From Ochotona curzoniae (lineage: Eukaryota > Chordata > Mammalia > Lagomorpha > Ochotonidae), in NCBI RefSeq assembly GCF_017591425.1, contig NW_024466459.1:1984001-2048000 (forward strand): a DNA stretch of 64,000 bases. The letters run 5' to 3'. This document shows, in pieces, positions 21,473 to 40,394 of the stretch. Every line of letters begins with the position of its first letter. The stretch's first letter is position 1. The notes below the pieces were generated by a model that searched no databases, was not told where the DNA came from, and saw only the letters and a list, made by a program, of their open reading frames with translations. A program made the translations under genes and the position numbers.

Positions 21473-22750
21473 AGAGCCTACCCTGGAAGACAACTCTTGT
21501 GACTGTGTACACACACACTTGCACCATGAACCCATCCAAAAGTTGACGTCTCAGAACTACCACAGCCACTCAAGTAATACTCAAGTGACCATCCCCGTTC
21601 CTGGGTGCTGATGTGCAGCAAGGAGCGCCCCACCTCCCCTCTGCTTCCCCAACTCCCTGCAGACACACAAAAAACAGGAAAAAAAAAAATAGGAAACCTT
21701 TATCCCAACTTCTTTCTGCCATACCTCAACCTTCCCTACCCTAAACAATGACCCACAGGGGTATACATCCTCAACTATGTCAATAACATTAAAAATAAAA
21801 TTAAAATGACTTGGGACATTGAAGAACTGTTTTGGTGAAAAAGAGAGAGACCCTTGCAGTTTCTTCCTGATATGACTTATTCACAAACCGTGAAGAGTGA
21901 AAGAGCAAAAAAATGAATTAAAAACTGTCTGTGTTAGGCACGTTAGGAATATCGGTAATGACTGGTTAGCTAGTTTCTCTCCCTTAACCTTAGGTGGGGT
22001 AAGGCTGAACTCAATCTTGTGTTTTAGGCAGAATTCTAGAACACACAGCAACAACAACAAAAAAAGGAAACTGGTTGGCCACATCCCCCTCTTAGGGTTC
22101 ATCCTGTCCAAGATGTGCGTGTTAATCTCCCAGCGTGGGGGGTTGGGAACCATTGCCATACCGTCTCCCCCCCCCGCCCCCAAGGGCACAGAGACGGGGC
22201 ACAGAGAGCCTTCTGGACACCAGCTGTGACTTGGTCAGCAGATTCCCCCCATCTGCTCTGAGAAAGAAAGTCTGATGACCACAGCAGAAACACCAGAGGG
22301 GAACGGCCATTGTCCCCTCGGCGCAGAGAACCAGGCCCAGAACGGAGCTGACCATGACCCCAAGGACAGAGCTGACGGTGGCGGGGAAGGCCAGGCCGGA
22401 TCTACCGCCATCCTGAGGTTCTGTCGCAGAGCTCGGCTCCAACCCCCGGGGCAATGGGGACCCTACTGGCTACAGCAGCCGGCCACGCCCACTCTACACA
22501 CCAAGGGAAAACACCAATGCCCCCGCCGCCATCTTCTGCAGGGGCCAATGGTGTTTTCATTACACTTTTGAAATGAATATTAATCAGATGCCGTCTGTGA
22601 GGGACAGGCGTTGATATTCCTGTTCTGTTAGGATGGCTGAAACCATTGGTCTTTACGAAATAGGTCAAGTGGTGACACACTAGCAGCACATGACAAATGT
22701 GTAGAAAACACGGGCTGGTATGGGGCACAGCATGCGAAGTCATAGCCGGC
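21473..22750. other. intergenic, possible retroelement 3' end with A-rich finish
   Basis: 21690-21810 ends in a C/T-rich and then A-rich pattern similar to 40205-40300 (ACCCTAA...CAACC...CCCACCCTAA versus CATACCTCAACC...CCCTACCC). Both may be the ends of one old non-LTR element. A poly-C/CCCCG run lies at 22170-22185. Confidence 0.25.
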
Positions 22751-22751
22751 C

Positions 22752-22962
22752 ACAGCAGCATCCCATAGCAGTGGCTGTTACAAGGCCCAGCTGCTCTGCT
22801 TCCAATCCAGCTCCCTGCTGATGCTCCGGGGGAAAGCCTGTGGGCTAACCTGGATGGAATTCCCAGCTTCTAGCTTCACCTTGACATAGGCCTGGCTGTT
22901 GCAGCCAACTGGGGAGTGAACCAGTGGATGGACGGTCTCTACCTTTCAAATACATATTTTTA
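22752..22962 (+). mobile_element. old C-type SINE
   Basis: CCAATCCAGCTCCCTGCTGATGC-type body with ACTGGGGAGTGAACCAGTGG; the head is shortened. Confidence 0.6.
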
Positions 22963-23286
22963 GGGCCCGGGGCAATGGCGTGGTGGCTAAAATCCTTGCC
23001 GTGAGTACGCACTGGGATCCCATATGGGTGTTGGCTCTAATGCCAGCAGCTCCGCTACCCATCCAGCTCCCTGCTTCTGGCCCAAGAAAGCAATGGAGGA
23101 CAGCCCAAAACTTTGGGACCCTGCACCTGCGTGGAGACCCAGAAGCTCTGGGCTCCTGGCTTCAGATCGGCTCAACTCCAGCCATTGCGGCTGCTTGGGG
23201 AAATGAATCAATGGATGGAAGATCTTCCTCTCCGTCTTTCTTTATCTCTGTATATCTACCTTTGCAATAGAAATAAATAAATCTTT
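22963..23286 (+). mobile_element. C-type SINE
   Basis: GGGCCCGGGGCAATGGCGTG head, ACTGGGATCCCATATGGG, CTTGGGGAAATGAATCAATGG and CAATAGAAATAAATAAATC. Confidence 0.9.
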
Positions 23287-23302
23287 AAAAAGATTAAAAG
23301 CA

Positions 23303-23629
23303 GGGCCCGGCGCGGTGGCGCAGTGGTTAAGGTTCTCGCCTTGCACGCCCGGGATCCCATATGGGCGCAGGTTCTAATCCCAGCAGCCCCGCTTCCCTTC
23401 CAGCTCCCTGCCTGTGGCCCGGGAAGGCAGTCCAGGATGGCCCAAAGCTTTGGGACCCTGCACCCATGTGGGAGACCCGCAAGAGGCTCCTGACTTTGGA
23501 TCGGCATAGCATCGACCATTGCACTCACTTGGGGAGTGAATCATCGGACGGAAGATCTTCCTCTCTGTCTCTCCTCTCTGTGTATCCGCCTTTCCAATAA
23601 ATGTAAAATAAAATAAAATAAATCTTAAA
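23303..23629 (+). mobile_element. young C-type SINE with perfect duplication
   Basis: CpG-rich head GGGCCCGGCGCGGTGGCGCA and full length. A perfect 16 bp duplication AAAAAGATTAAAAGCA lies at 23287-23302 and 23630-23645; the left copy is the tail of the preceding SINE. Confidence 0.95.
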
Positions 23630-23645
23630 AAAAAGATTAAAAGCA

Positions 23646-24050
23646 AAAAGGACCTGCCATTGAGACAAGCTTCCCTGGCAACATCACCAGCACGCACCTG
23701 CAAGGCCCTCGTGACTGTTCTCATGGCCAGTGAGTGCATGAGGAAGTGGTCCAATCCTTCCAGGCAGCAGAATGAAGAGAAAGGGAAACTGCCCAAAATT
23801 CTAGAAAGTTCTCCCTGGGACAGCTGTCACAGACACAAGGCTGGTCTCTGCACTCCCTGGCGAGCCTGGAAGGACCACCTGCCAGTCAGCAATGTCCAGC
23901 CGCACAACCAACTTTTGGATAGGATCCTATCTTTCCATACAAAATCACAAACAATTCCTGACTGGGAGTGGCAATACACTCAGCCTGGTAGTCAAAATGT
24001 ATCAAAACAGAGTCAAAGGAGAAAATGAATGACACTTTGCTGGTAAAACC
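23646..24050. other. intergenic, nothing recognised
   Basis: No gene or repeat signature seen. Confidence 0.35.
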
Positions 24051-24054
24051 ATGT

Positions 24055-24300
24055 TGGCAGTTGGTCAGGATGCCACTTGGGGCAAGCACATGCCATGCTG
24101 GGAGTGCCTGGTTCAAATCCTGGCTCTGCCTCCGATCCAGCGTCCTGCTAACACACATGGGGAGGCAGCAGATGTCGGCTCAAGTACTTGGAACTCTCGG
24201 GGAGACACGGGTTGGGCTTGGGCTCTGAGTTTTGTTCAGGACTGTCTGCATTTACCTCCCGGTGGCCGCGCATGGACCTGTGAGGAGGCAGACTGGCTCC
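24055..24300 (+). mobile_element. possible old C-type SINE
   Basis: GGGCAAGCACATGCCATGC, GGTTCAAATCCTGGCTCTGC and CGTCCTGCTAACACACATGG follow the older SINE order, but the end is not recognisable. Confidence 0.4.
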
Positions 24301-24573
24301 CAGTTGCCAGCCCCTCCTGGAACTGGTGGTCAAGTAGGGAAGAAGGTGGGTGCCGTCAGTTTGAGGGTTCGGTGCTCCCGCCTCCTACACAGTGCTGTGA
24401 AACTATTTAAGAGGAACTGAGCATTGAGACATCAGAATCACGGCTTTCCAGCTCTGCCAACAGCATGCCAGTATCACACAAATGCCCAAAATGAAATGGT
24501 ACTTCTTTCAGAAAACCCTGCCTGACAGCTTGGGTGTTTCTTATCATCTTTATTAGCCAGGGTTGACTACAAG

Positions 24574-25325
<752 letters not shown>

Positions 25326-25340
25326 AATAAAAATGAAAGC

Positions 25341-25666
25341 CGGGCCCGGCGCGGTGGCGCAGTGGTTAAGGTCCTCGCCTTGCACGCATGGGATCCCATA
25401 TGGGCGCCGGTTCTATCCCGGCAGCCCCGCTTCCCTTCCAGCTCCCTGCCTGTGGCCCGGGAAGGCAGTCGAGGACAGCCCAAAGCTTTGGGACCCTACA
25501 CCCATGTGGAACACCCGAAAGAGGCTCCTGGCTTTGATTGGCATAGCATAGGCCATTGTGCTCACTTGGGGAGTGAATCATTGGACGGAAGATCTTCCTC
25601 TCTGTCTCTCCTCTCTGTATATCCGCCTTTCCAATAAAAAAAATAATAAAAATAAATCTTTAAAAA
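25341..25666 (+). mobile_element. young C-type SINE with duplication
   Basis: GGGCCCGGCGCGGTGGCGCA head. AAAAATGAAAGC flanks it at 25329-25340 and 25667-25678. It belongs to the short form lacking the repeated CTCCTGGC. Confidence 0.95.
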
Positions 25667-25678
25667 AAAAATGAAAGC

Positions 25679-26000
25679 TGGGCTCAGCGCGGCAGGCTAG
25701 TGGCTAAATTCCTCGCTTTGCAGGTGCCACGATCCCTATGGGCACTGGTTCAAATCCCAGGGGCCCTGCTTCCCATCCAGCTCTGTTTGTGGCCTGGGAA
25801 AGCAGTCGAGGACAGCACAAAGCTTTGGGACCCTGCACCCACATGGGAGACCCAGAAGCAGTTTCAGGCTCCTAGCTTTGGATTGGCACAGCTCCGGCTG
25901 TTGCAGCCACTTGGTGACTCAACAGACGCAAGATTCTCCTCTGTGTCTCCTCCTCTCTGTATAGCTGACTTCCCAATTAAAATAAAAATTTTTTAAAAGT
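25679..26000 (+). mobile_element. C-type SINE
   Basis: Directly follows the duplication of the previous copy: TGGGCTCAGCGCGGCAGGC head, tail AATTAAAATAAAAATTTT. Confidence 0.9.
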
Positions 26001-26111
26001 TGCATGCAAAATTATATAAAACCTTGAGACAAAAAATTGCTAGGATGTTCAATATTGACTGCATTAATAAATCACTAATTGAGACTGGCCATTTTGTCTT
26101 GACTTTCTAAA

Positions 26112-26295
26112 ATCAAGCTGGCTCCCTGCGAGTGTGCCTGGGTGAGCAGCAGAGGGGTGCCCAACAGCTTGGGCCCCGGCACCCATGTGGGAGACCAGAC
26201 AGAGCTCCAGCCTGGCCCAGCCCTGGCAACCACCTGTGGAGTGAACCAGCAGTTGAATAAACTATCTGAAACTCTGCCTTTCAGATAACTAAAGA
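26112..26295 (+). mobile_element. old C-type SINE, 5'-truncated
   Basis: GCACCCATGTGGGAGACCAG, CTGTGGAGTGAACCAGCAG and CTCTGCCTTTCAGATAAC. Confidence 0.5.
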
Positions 26296-26299
26296 AGCA

Positions 26300-26860
26300 C
26301 AAAGACCAAGGCCATTTTCAAAGATGTCCAATTTTACTCAAATAAATGGAAAGTGCAAAGGCCTCCATGGCTTCCGACTTGGCCAAGGAAATGAGCACGT
26401 TAAGAAATCTAGAGCGTGTATTGTTGGAAACCAGTCACCCATGACTTCAGCTTTGCGTCATGAACACAGCCCTCACACTGTTATCAACAGGTAACTCGGC
26501 TCGCCTGAAAGCAAAAGCGAAGGGAGCAAGGTTTACTTACATGCAGTTGAAGACGTCTGGATCCAGCACCCACGCTGGGGGAGCGAGTGGGGAGCAGAGG
26601 GCGGTCAGCCAGGCCTCGCTCCCCTCTGCGTCGGGGCCGCCTCACCAAGCAGGACTGTGGGAGTTCTCAGGTGTGGGCAGTAAGCTCCATGGCGTTAACT
26701 GGAAAACCCTGTTCTAAAACGGCAATACCTAACACCTGGGAAGTAGGGATTTGCTCTACTACAAGGGACTTGGAAAAAATGCCTTCAACACAGTAGCCCC
26801 TAAAGGTCAGGAGCCACTTTGACCTTTAGTCTTAAGCCTTCGTTCCTCCCTCCACCTTCA
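26300..26860. other. intergenic, nothing recognised
   Basis: A few CpGs at 26570-26640 but no gene evidence. Confidence 0.35.
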
Positions 26861-26871
26861 CAGCTTTTACT

Positions 26872-27186
26872 TTTTAAATATTTAATTGGAAACTCAGATA
26901 TACAGAGAGGAGAGACAAAGAGAAAGATCTTTCAGCCAGTGATTCACTCCTCAAGTGGCCACAACAGCTGGATCTGCACAGATTCAAAGCCAGGAGTCTG
27001 GAACTTTCTCCAGTTCTCCCAGGCGGGTGTAGGTCCGAAGGCCTTGGGCCATCCTCTACTGCTTTCCCAGGCCACAAGCAGGGAGCTGGATGGTTAGTGG
27101 GGCGGCCAGGATTAGAACCAGTGCCCATATGGGATCCCGGTGGACTCAAGGTGAGGACTTAGCCACTAGGCCTCCACGCAGGGCCC
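26872..27186 (-). mobile_element. C-type SINE (minus) with duplication
   Basis: AGCTTTTACT at 26862-26871 and 27187-27196 brackets a complete reverse copy ending GGCCTCCACGCAGGGCCC. Confidence 0.95.
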
Positions 27187-27196
27187 AGCTTTTACT

Positions 27197-27745
27197 CTTG
27201 TATGGCGAAACCAGGCCAAGGCGTCAGTCTCCGGCAGTGGAGGCCGGGCTTGTCACTCCGTTCTGCAGTTGTTCTGTAGGATCTCAGAAACCAGTCCCCA
27301 TCCTCCAGGGAGTGCAGCTCCCCGAGAGCCGTGGCCCTCAACCCCAGTGCACAGAAGCTCAGGGGAATTAGATACAAACAGAAAATTCTCTCTCCCTCAA
27401 AGAGCCAGAACTTCTGCGATACCAGAGGTGCCAGGTTTCACTTGGACAAGTCTGGGAGAAATGACTTCCACTTGTAGCTCCAGAAGACTAGACACTTTGA
27501 TCTCCCTGACCGGTGAGACTACAAATATTGGCTGTGTTCATTGTTCTGTGAAGCTAGTGAAGAGGATGTCAGATCTGTAAGTACCATGAGGGGAACAGCT
27601 CAGAACAAAGCCCAGGAGACTCAGTCAGCAAGGAGAAAAAGCAGCCTTGCCAGCATTACAAACTGAGTAACAGCTACGAGCAGGCCTAGCCCCACTGCGC
27701 CCAGCCAACTGGCTCACCCTTCTTTGGCAACATTAGGAGCACCGT
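27197..27745. other. intergenic, nothing recognised
   Basis: No gene or known repeat; chance frames only. Confidence 0.35.
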
Positions 27746-27747
27746 AT

Positions 27748-28042
27748 TGGGCCAGGCGCGATAGCACCATGAGCGCACCAGGATCCCATCTGGGCACCAG
27801 TTCTATTCCTGGAAGCCCAACTTCCCATCCAGCTCCCTGCTTGTGGCCTGGGACAGCCCAAAGCCTTGGAACCCTGCAGCTGTGTGGACGACCCAGAGGA
27901 GGCTCCAGGCTCCTGGCTTCAGAACGGCTCTGCTCCAGCCATTGAGACCGCTTGAGTGAACCATCAGACGGAACATCTTCCTCTCTTTTTCGCCTCCTCT
28001 CTGTATATATGACTTTCCAATAAATAAAAGATACATCTTTTA
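27748..28042 (+). mobile_element. C-type SINE
   Basis: GGGCCAGGCGCGATAGCACC head, CACCAGGATCCCATCTGGGC, CAATAAATAAAAGATACATC tail. An internal 20 bp around the CGAGGACGG step is deleted. Confidence 0.85.
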
Positions 28043-28044
28043 TC

Positions 28045-28188
28045 TCAAAGGCAGATTTACAGCAAGAAGGAGAGACAGAGAAAGCTTCCACTTGCTGGTT
28101 CACTCTCCAAATAAGTTTGTGCCCATGTGGGATGTGAGCCCTTGGCAGTGGAGGATTAGCAAGTTGAGTGATTGCACTGGTCCCTAGT
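28045..28188 (-). mobile_element. C-type SINE fragment (minus)
   Basis: AAAGGCAGATTTACAGC, GCTGGTTCACTCTCC, GGATTAGCAAGTTGAGTG; the centre is lost. Confidence 0.55.
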
Positions 28189-28221
28189 TAACTTCTACAG
28201 GGAAAAAAAAGTGCCTTTGAG

Positions 28222-28312
28222 ATTTTAAAATTGAGTTGATTTATTTAAGAAGCAGAGAGAGAAAGCTACCAACTACCGGCTTACTCCCCAAATGCCTCCA
28301 ACAGCTAAAACT
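28222..28312 (-). mobile_element. C-type SINE 3' fragment (minus)
   Basis: TTGAGTTGATTTATTTAAG, AGAGAGAAAGCTACC, GCTTACTCCCCAAATGCC. It lies just beyond the KPNA2 3' end. Confidence 0.5.
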
Positions 28313-28374
28313 GTTCAATAAAAATAAATTAATTAAAAAAAAAAGCAACGAATTAGAAAAGATACAAGGAGAGG

Positions 28375-28620
28375 AAAGGGGTGGAATTGAATCTTTATTT
28401 ACAGGACACTGTAAGATAGGAAATTCCACAGAAATAAGAAACTCATTCAGAAGACAAGCTTCATACAGTATGTACAGTTTGGAACTGTTCAAGTATAGTT
28501 TTGTTGTAAAAGTGCTACAGTAACAAACCACATTTAAAAAAGAGGTCTTAGTAGAGAAACAGTAAGACAAACTTTTACCAAACAGTGCACAACAAAACAA
28601 CATCTGTCTCAGCTGCACAA
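28375..28620 (-). other. KPNA2: KPNA2 3' UTR
   Basis: The region runs from the stop codon to a single AATAAA on the minus strand (28394-28399), giving a short 3' UTR of about 240 bases. The cleavage site is estimated at about 15-25 bases past the signal. No SINE interrupts it. Confidence 0.8.
28394..28399 (-). terminator. KPNA2 polyadenylation signal
   Basis: AATAAA hexamer on the coding strand (TTTATT as printed), the only canonical one between the stop codon and the flanking SINE remnants. Confidence 0.75.
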
Positions 28621-35793
<7,173 letters not shown>

Positions 35794-35915
35794 CTGCACG
35801 ACCGGCTTAGGCGTCCCCAGGAGGCGGTGTGGGCCCACAGGCTGGCGGCTCAGGTGCCCTAAAAACGTCCAACACGGCTCAGCCCACAGACGGTGTGCCT
35901 CGTGCCGCCGGCCGG
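35794..35915 (-). other. KPNA2: inferred noncoding exon 1 of KPNA2
   Basis: A good donor (GTGCAG then GTACAG on the minus strand) borders 35794. The upper limit is set by the TTTAAA/CCAAT promoter elements. The human gene also has a noncoding first exon, but the exact start here is a guess. Confidence 0.5.
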
Positions 35916-35920
35916 CGCGA

Positions 35921-35926
35921 TTTAAA
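35921..35926 (-). promoter_or_regulatory. CHR-like element TTTAAA
   Basis: A palindromic TTTAAA with CCGGGAAA directly upstream on the KPNA2 strand, about 24 bases downstream of the nearer CCAAT box. This is the position of CDE/CHR elements bound by the DREAM and MMB complexes in G2/M genes. Confidence 0.5.
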
Positions 35927-35949
35927 TTTCCCGGTGATTCCGCATTTCG

Positions 35950-35985
35950 ATTGGCTAGTTCGAGCCTAAGCTTGGCACCCATTGG
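35950..35985 (-). promoter_or_regulatory. two CCAAT boxes 31 bp apart (NF-Y sites)
   Basis: ATTGG at 35950-35954 and at 35981-35985, i.e. CCAAT on the KPNA2 strand, start to start 31 bp. Three-helical-turn spacing is typical of cell-cycle promoters that use NF-Y. Confidence 0.75.
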
Positions 35986-36043
35986 TGGATTTGAAAAACA
36001 CGTTTGCGGGGGAGGCGGTTCCTAGCGCCTAAGCAGAGCATCA

Positions 36044-36053
36044 TCTCGCGAGA
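36044..36053. promoter_or_regulatory. TCTCGCGAGA palindrome
   Basis: A perfect 10 bp palindrome, within a 12 bp palindrome at 36043-36054. This CGCG element is known from CpG-island promoters, often bidirectional ones, and is bound by BANP. Confidence 0.75.
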
Positions 36054-36084
36054 TGAAGGAGCGCGGGGCCGAGCAGTGGGAAGG

Positions 36085-36104
36085 GACTACATTTCCCGGC
36101 AGGC
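36085..36104 (+). promoter_or_regulatory. Staf/ZNF143-like site
   Basis: ACTACATTTCCCGGCAGGC fits the ACTAYANNTCCC core and 3' extension of the ZNF143 (SBS) motif, 32 bp after the CGCG palindrome. Confidence 0.65.
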
Positions 36105-36190
36105 AGCGCGAGGGGCGGTGCCAACCCCGCCCGAGCCTGCGCCGCGCGGCGTCTCCGCAGTTTTGTCGTTTGTCTGCGGGGCTGTCTGAC

Positions 36191-38038
36191 CAAAAACGAA
36201 AAAACGGATTCTCCACTGTGAGCTTGAGGCTCTGACCTACACTTAAAATGCTTTAAAACTGTAAAAAACAACAACGACAACAACAACAACAAAAAAACTC
36301 TACGACATTCAAAATGTTTTTAATTTTCCCAAAGAAAAATTTTTTGCCCGGTTTTGCTGATACAACATTCCAGAAACTAACTGGACAAGACTTTCTGGCT
36401 AACGGAAAACACATTGGTCTCGGAATTTTCAGGGTTTTTTTTTTTTCCTTTTTATTGTGTCATAAAAGACTGTAGAAGCCTCCACCGTGGTAACAGACGA
36501 TTGTGTTTCAAGGGTCCTTTTAGTTTCAAAGAATTACAACACTTCACCCAGATTTGCCAACTGTGGACATTATGCAACATGGGCTACTTTGCTATGTGTG
36601 GGTGGTTTTTTTTTTTTAATCATTTCTTAATATATTTTTGAACCCTTTGGAAATTTCAAAAATGCCCTGTTACCCATTGAACATTTTATTATTGAGGGTG
36701 TGTCTCCCAAAGAGAAGGATCCTGTCTTCTACTGGTCTGATCATACAGCCCTTATCAAATTCCGCGACAAACTTGCCCTGTCCTGGTGGCACTGACTTTC
36801 AAACCCAGTGACGTCTCCGATTGTATTTTATGCATTTCCAAATCAGATGTCTGCCGTTTTCCTTGCGTCTCTTTTTTAACAATTGGGATGGTTATAAACG
36901 TCAAGACTGTGAGCCACTGTTCATTCTGCACTTTTTCTGCGTTCTAGAGGGACATTGTACTTAATTTTTTTAAAACTATAAATAGTCACAGACAGTGAAC
37001 TCTGCTCACTTTTGCAGGACTCGTTCGGGGAGTTGCTCGGAACTCCCAGGCAGCGTATTCCCATCCCCCTCAGTGCAAGAATGTGGAAGGAATTCAGCCT
37101 GAACCACTGCGCGCAGGCCTCCCTTGGCTGCAGTCAATGGTTCGGGCCAGGCACATGACCTAGATTCATCCAGTTGGGAAGCCTGTGTCTTTTGTTTCCG
37201 AGCTCGAGGTAGGAAAGCGGACTTCTGAATAGAGGGCTGGGAGTGCTGCTGGACAACAACCAAGTTGTAAATAAGTTCAGCAGTGCTCTGGAGCACAGCC
37301 TGCCCTACTCTGAGGCTTGCAGCGATACTGCTGAAGGTGTGCAGCTTGCAGGGCAGAGCTTCTTTGGGTTCAAAATAGTGACTGTGGGTTGGGCATGGGA
37401 CATCACAGGGCTGCCTGGGACAGCCACGTTCCATCCCACAGTGGAGCTCCTGGCTTGACTTCTAGTTGCTACTCCTTTTCTAAACCAGCTTCCTGCTGAG
37501 GTGCACCGTGGGGGGTCGCAGAGATGACTCCAGTACTTTAATCAGGCATTTATTGCAGGCTCTTGGCTTCCAGTGGCCCAGCCAGGCTTCTGGAGCTACT
37601 CAGGAAGTCAACCTGGCGTTGCAAGATCGATCCATCCAGTATTTTCCGGAAGGCTTAAGTGTACATGCAAGGATGGAACTGAGCGAGCAGGCTGGCAGGT
37701 GGCCCCCTTCAGAGGGCCGCTTATGGCCTGTGACCTCAGGCAGTGCCCGCCTGGGAAATCCCCTACGCTTGCTGGCCAGCCGTCGGCCGCATCAGGAAAA
37801 GCAGAATCCCTGATTGGGAAAACCTGTCCAGCCACTGCAACACTCTCGCCTGAACTTCTTAAGGCATTGCAGCTGAGCGCCAGCTTCCTTCCGGGTTTGT
37901 AGTCTCTGGCTGCAATGGTCAGCTTCAGGCTGTCCAGTCTGCCCAGGCAGCCGTAAATCCAGCTTTGCTAACCCTCCTTGGCTGTTCCGGTGAATTATTT
38001 TAGCTCCCAAGGTGCCAGTCTCAATCAGTTACCTATTA
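36191..38038. other. intergenic, no gene recognised
   Basis: 36240-37000 is A/T-rich without repeats I can name. 37470-37620 (CTGCTGAGGTGCACCGTGG) may be an old SINE. Frames at 37006-37902 are chance. Confidence 0.4.
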
Positions 38039-38039
38039 C

Positions 38040-38331
38040 GATAGCGTTGTGGCTGAAGTCCTCACCTGGAACGTGCTGGTTCTAATGCCAGCAGCCCCAC
38101 CTCCCATCCAGCTTGCTGCCTGTGGACTGGGAAAGCAGCCGAGGACGGCCCAAGGCCTGGGGACCCTGCACCCACATGGGAGACCTTGAAGAAGTTCCTG
38201 GCTCCTGCCTTTGGATCAGCTCAGCTCCAGCCGCTGCGGGCGCTTGGGGAGTGATTCATCGGAGGGAAGATCTTCCTCTCTGTCTTTCTTCCTCTCTGTA
38301 TATCTGACTTTGCAATAAAAATAAATAAGCC
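38040..38331 (+). mobile_element. C-type SINE
   Basis: GATAGCGTTGTGGCTGAAG head (first bases missing), CCCATCCAGCTTGCTGCC, GCTTGGGGAGTGATTCATCGG, GCAATAAAAATAAATAAGCC. Confidence 0.9.
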
Positions 38332-38550
38332 AAAAACAAACAAACAAACCTATATGTATTATTCATGAGCTTTCTGAAAATCTTCTCATTCAATCCTTCA
38401 TATTCATTCAGATTCTAGCCCAGCATTTCCCAACCACACAGCGTGCGGGCAAGAGCCTAAGCCTCACCCAGGCCATCTCCCACTGCCTTCTCAGGATGCA
38501 TGCGCAGAAGGCTGAATCAGAAGTGGAGCAACTAGGTTTTGTTTTTACTT

Positions 38551-38838
38551 TGCTTTTTAAAGATTTTTGTTGGAAAGGAAGATCTACATAGGAGAGACAG
38601 GTCTTCCATCTGCTGGTTCCCTTCGCAAATGCCCACAATAGCTGGAGCTGAGCTGATCTGAAGCCAGTAGCCTCTTCTGTGTCTCCCACTTTGGTGTAGA
38701 GTCCCAAGGCACTGGGCCATCCTCCCCTGAGCAGGGAGCTAGATGGGAAGTGGAGCAGCCAGGACACAAACTGGTGCCAATATGGGATGCTGGCACTGCA
38801 TGTGGAGGATTAGGCAATTGAGCCATGACACTGGCCCC
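38551..38838 (-). mobile_element. C-type SINE (minus)
   Basis: AAAGATTTTTGTTGGAAAGG, CTGGTTCCCTTCGCAAATGC, GGTGCCAATATGGGATGC, end CCATGACACTGGCCCC. Confidence 0.85.
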
Positions 38839-38964
38839 ACATTTCAAATTGTTTAGGTGAGAGACTGGGACAATGTCACTGATATACAGCGGTGGTTTCG
38901 ACAGTTCTGACATGCTGATACAGACGGTGGAAGTCCATCATCTCCACTGAGAAAGCAGCTTGGT

Positions 38965-39172
38965 GCCCAGTGTTGTGGCACTGTGGGTGAAGCTGTGACA
39001 CCAGCGTCCCATCTGTATCAGCATGGTTAAAATGTGGGATGTAATTCCAACCCAGCTTCCTGCCAGCACACACAGACACGGGAGGCAGCAGGTGATGGTT
39101 TATATACTTGATTCTCTGTAATCCGCGTGAGCAGCCCAGATTGAGTGCCAACCACCTGACTTTGGCCCACAC
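38965..39172 (+). mobile_element. old C-type SINE, 3' end lost
   Basis: GCCCAGTGTTGTGGCACTG head, TTCCTGCCAGCACACACAG, then it abuts the next minus-strand copy. Confidence 0.55.
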
Positions 39173-39402
39173 TCCCCAAGCATCCACAATGGACGGAGCT
39201 GAACCAATCTGAAGCCTCTTCCAGGTCTCCCACGCAAGTGCAGGGTCCCAAAGCTTTGAGCCATCCTTGACTGCTTTTCCAGGCCACAAGCAGGGACCTG
39301 GAAGGGAAGTGGGGCTGCAGGGATTAGAACCGGCGCCCATATAGGATCCTGGTATGTTCAAGGCGAGGACCTTAACTGCTATGCTATCACACCAGACCCA
39401 CT
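39173..39402 (-). mobile_element. C-type SINE (minus), tail lost
   Basis: Starts at CTCCCCAAGCATCC without the T-rich tail and continues to GCTATCACACCAGACCC. Contains GAACCGGCGCCCATATAGG. Confidence 0.8.
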
Positions 39403-40330
39403 TGCCTGCATTTTATACAACACTGCAAATCGTAACTATTGCATCGCTAAGAAGAAAACAAATGGTTTCCTTCTAAAAGCCCTAAGTGCAGCACCTTTGC
39501 AGCCCACAGCATAAAAATAGTGTGCGTAGCATCTCAAAGTCTTTATCCAGAATCTTCAGAACCAAAAAGCACTACAAGGTATTTCGGGACATCTGACTTA
39601 CGTCCGTTTTAACCCCCTGTGCGAGAGCAGGCATGAGTCAGTGAACAGCGGCTTGAACTCAGATCCCAAGTTCACCTGGCACCGCACAAGTAGAGGCTAC
39701 TGAATCCATGCTGAGGGAGCAGGCTGGTGGGGGCAAAGGCCGGTGGCTGCTGCAGTGACCGGGACATGGGGCGCTCCCATTGTCGGTGAAGGACCGGCAG
39801 GACCAGGAGAGGCCCTCCCCGGACCGCCTGCACCCTGGCCAGCCCAAGTCCACGGATTAGAAACCCAGGGCAGGGCAAACATTAGAACTTGGCTTGAAGT
39901 CCCCGCAGGTAAGGCATACCCAGACGCACACGTATGGCAGTCCATCGGGGTCTACAGAGGAAGGACAAAACAAATTGGTCAACTACCGCAGCCAAACTTG
40001 ACAGCAACCATCTGGACAAATGGAGACTCTAAGGTGAACTATGTCAGTCGATGGCCCTCCAAGAAGGGACTTCCTCATCCTTGGTGCGGTGAGGTCGAGG
40101 CATGTCAGAACTATCGAAACCACGTGAGCAGGACTCCCTGGGTACTGAGGCGGCGGGGGGAGGACTGAAAAGAGCTTTTCCCAAGATACAAGAAGAAAAA
40201 TAAAATTAGGAAACAAAGGTCTCACCCACACCCTAATCCTCAACCCTTCCCACCCTAATCAACTCTGTAAAAACTATCAAAAATATAACTAAAAAAAAAA
40301 ATTTTTTTAAGAAAAATCCCTTCAGCCAGC
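39403..40330. other. intergenic, unassigned, A-rich finish
   Basis: 39690-40300 has the look of an old retroelement ending in an A-rich run (ATATAACTAAAAAAAAAA), and its last 100 bases resemble 21690-21800. No family assigned. Confidence 0.25.
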
Positions 40331-40394
40331 CTAACGTGCAGCTAAGATGGGAAACCTTCCACAAAGAAGCAAGCGGACAGGATACTCAACAAAC

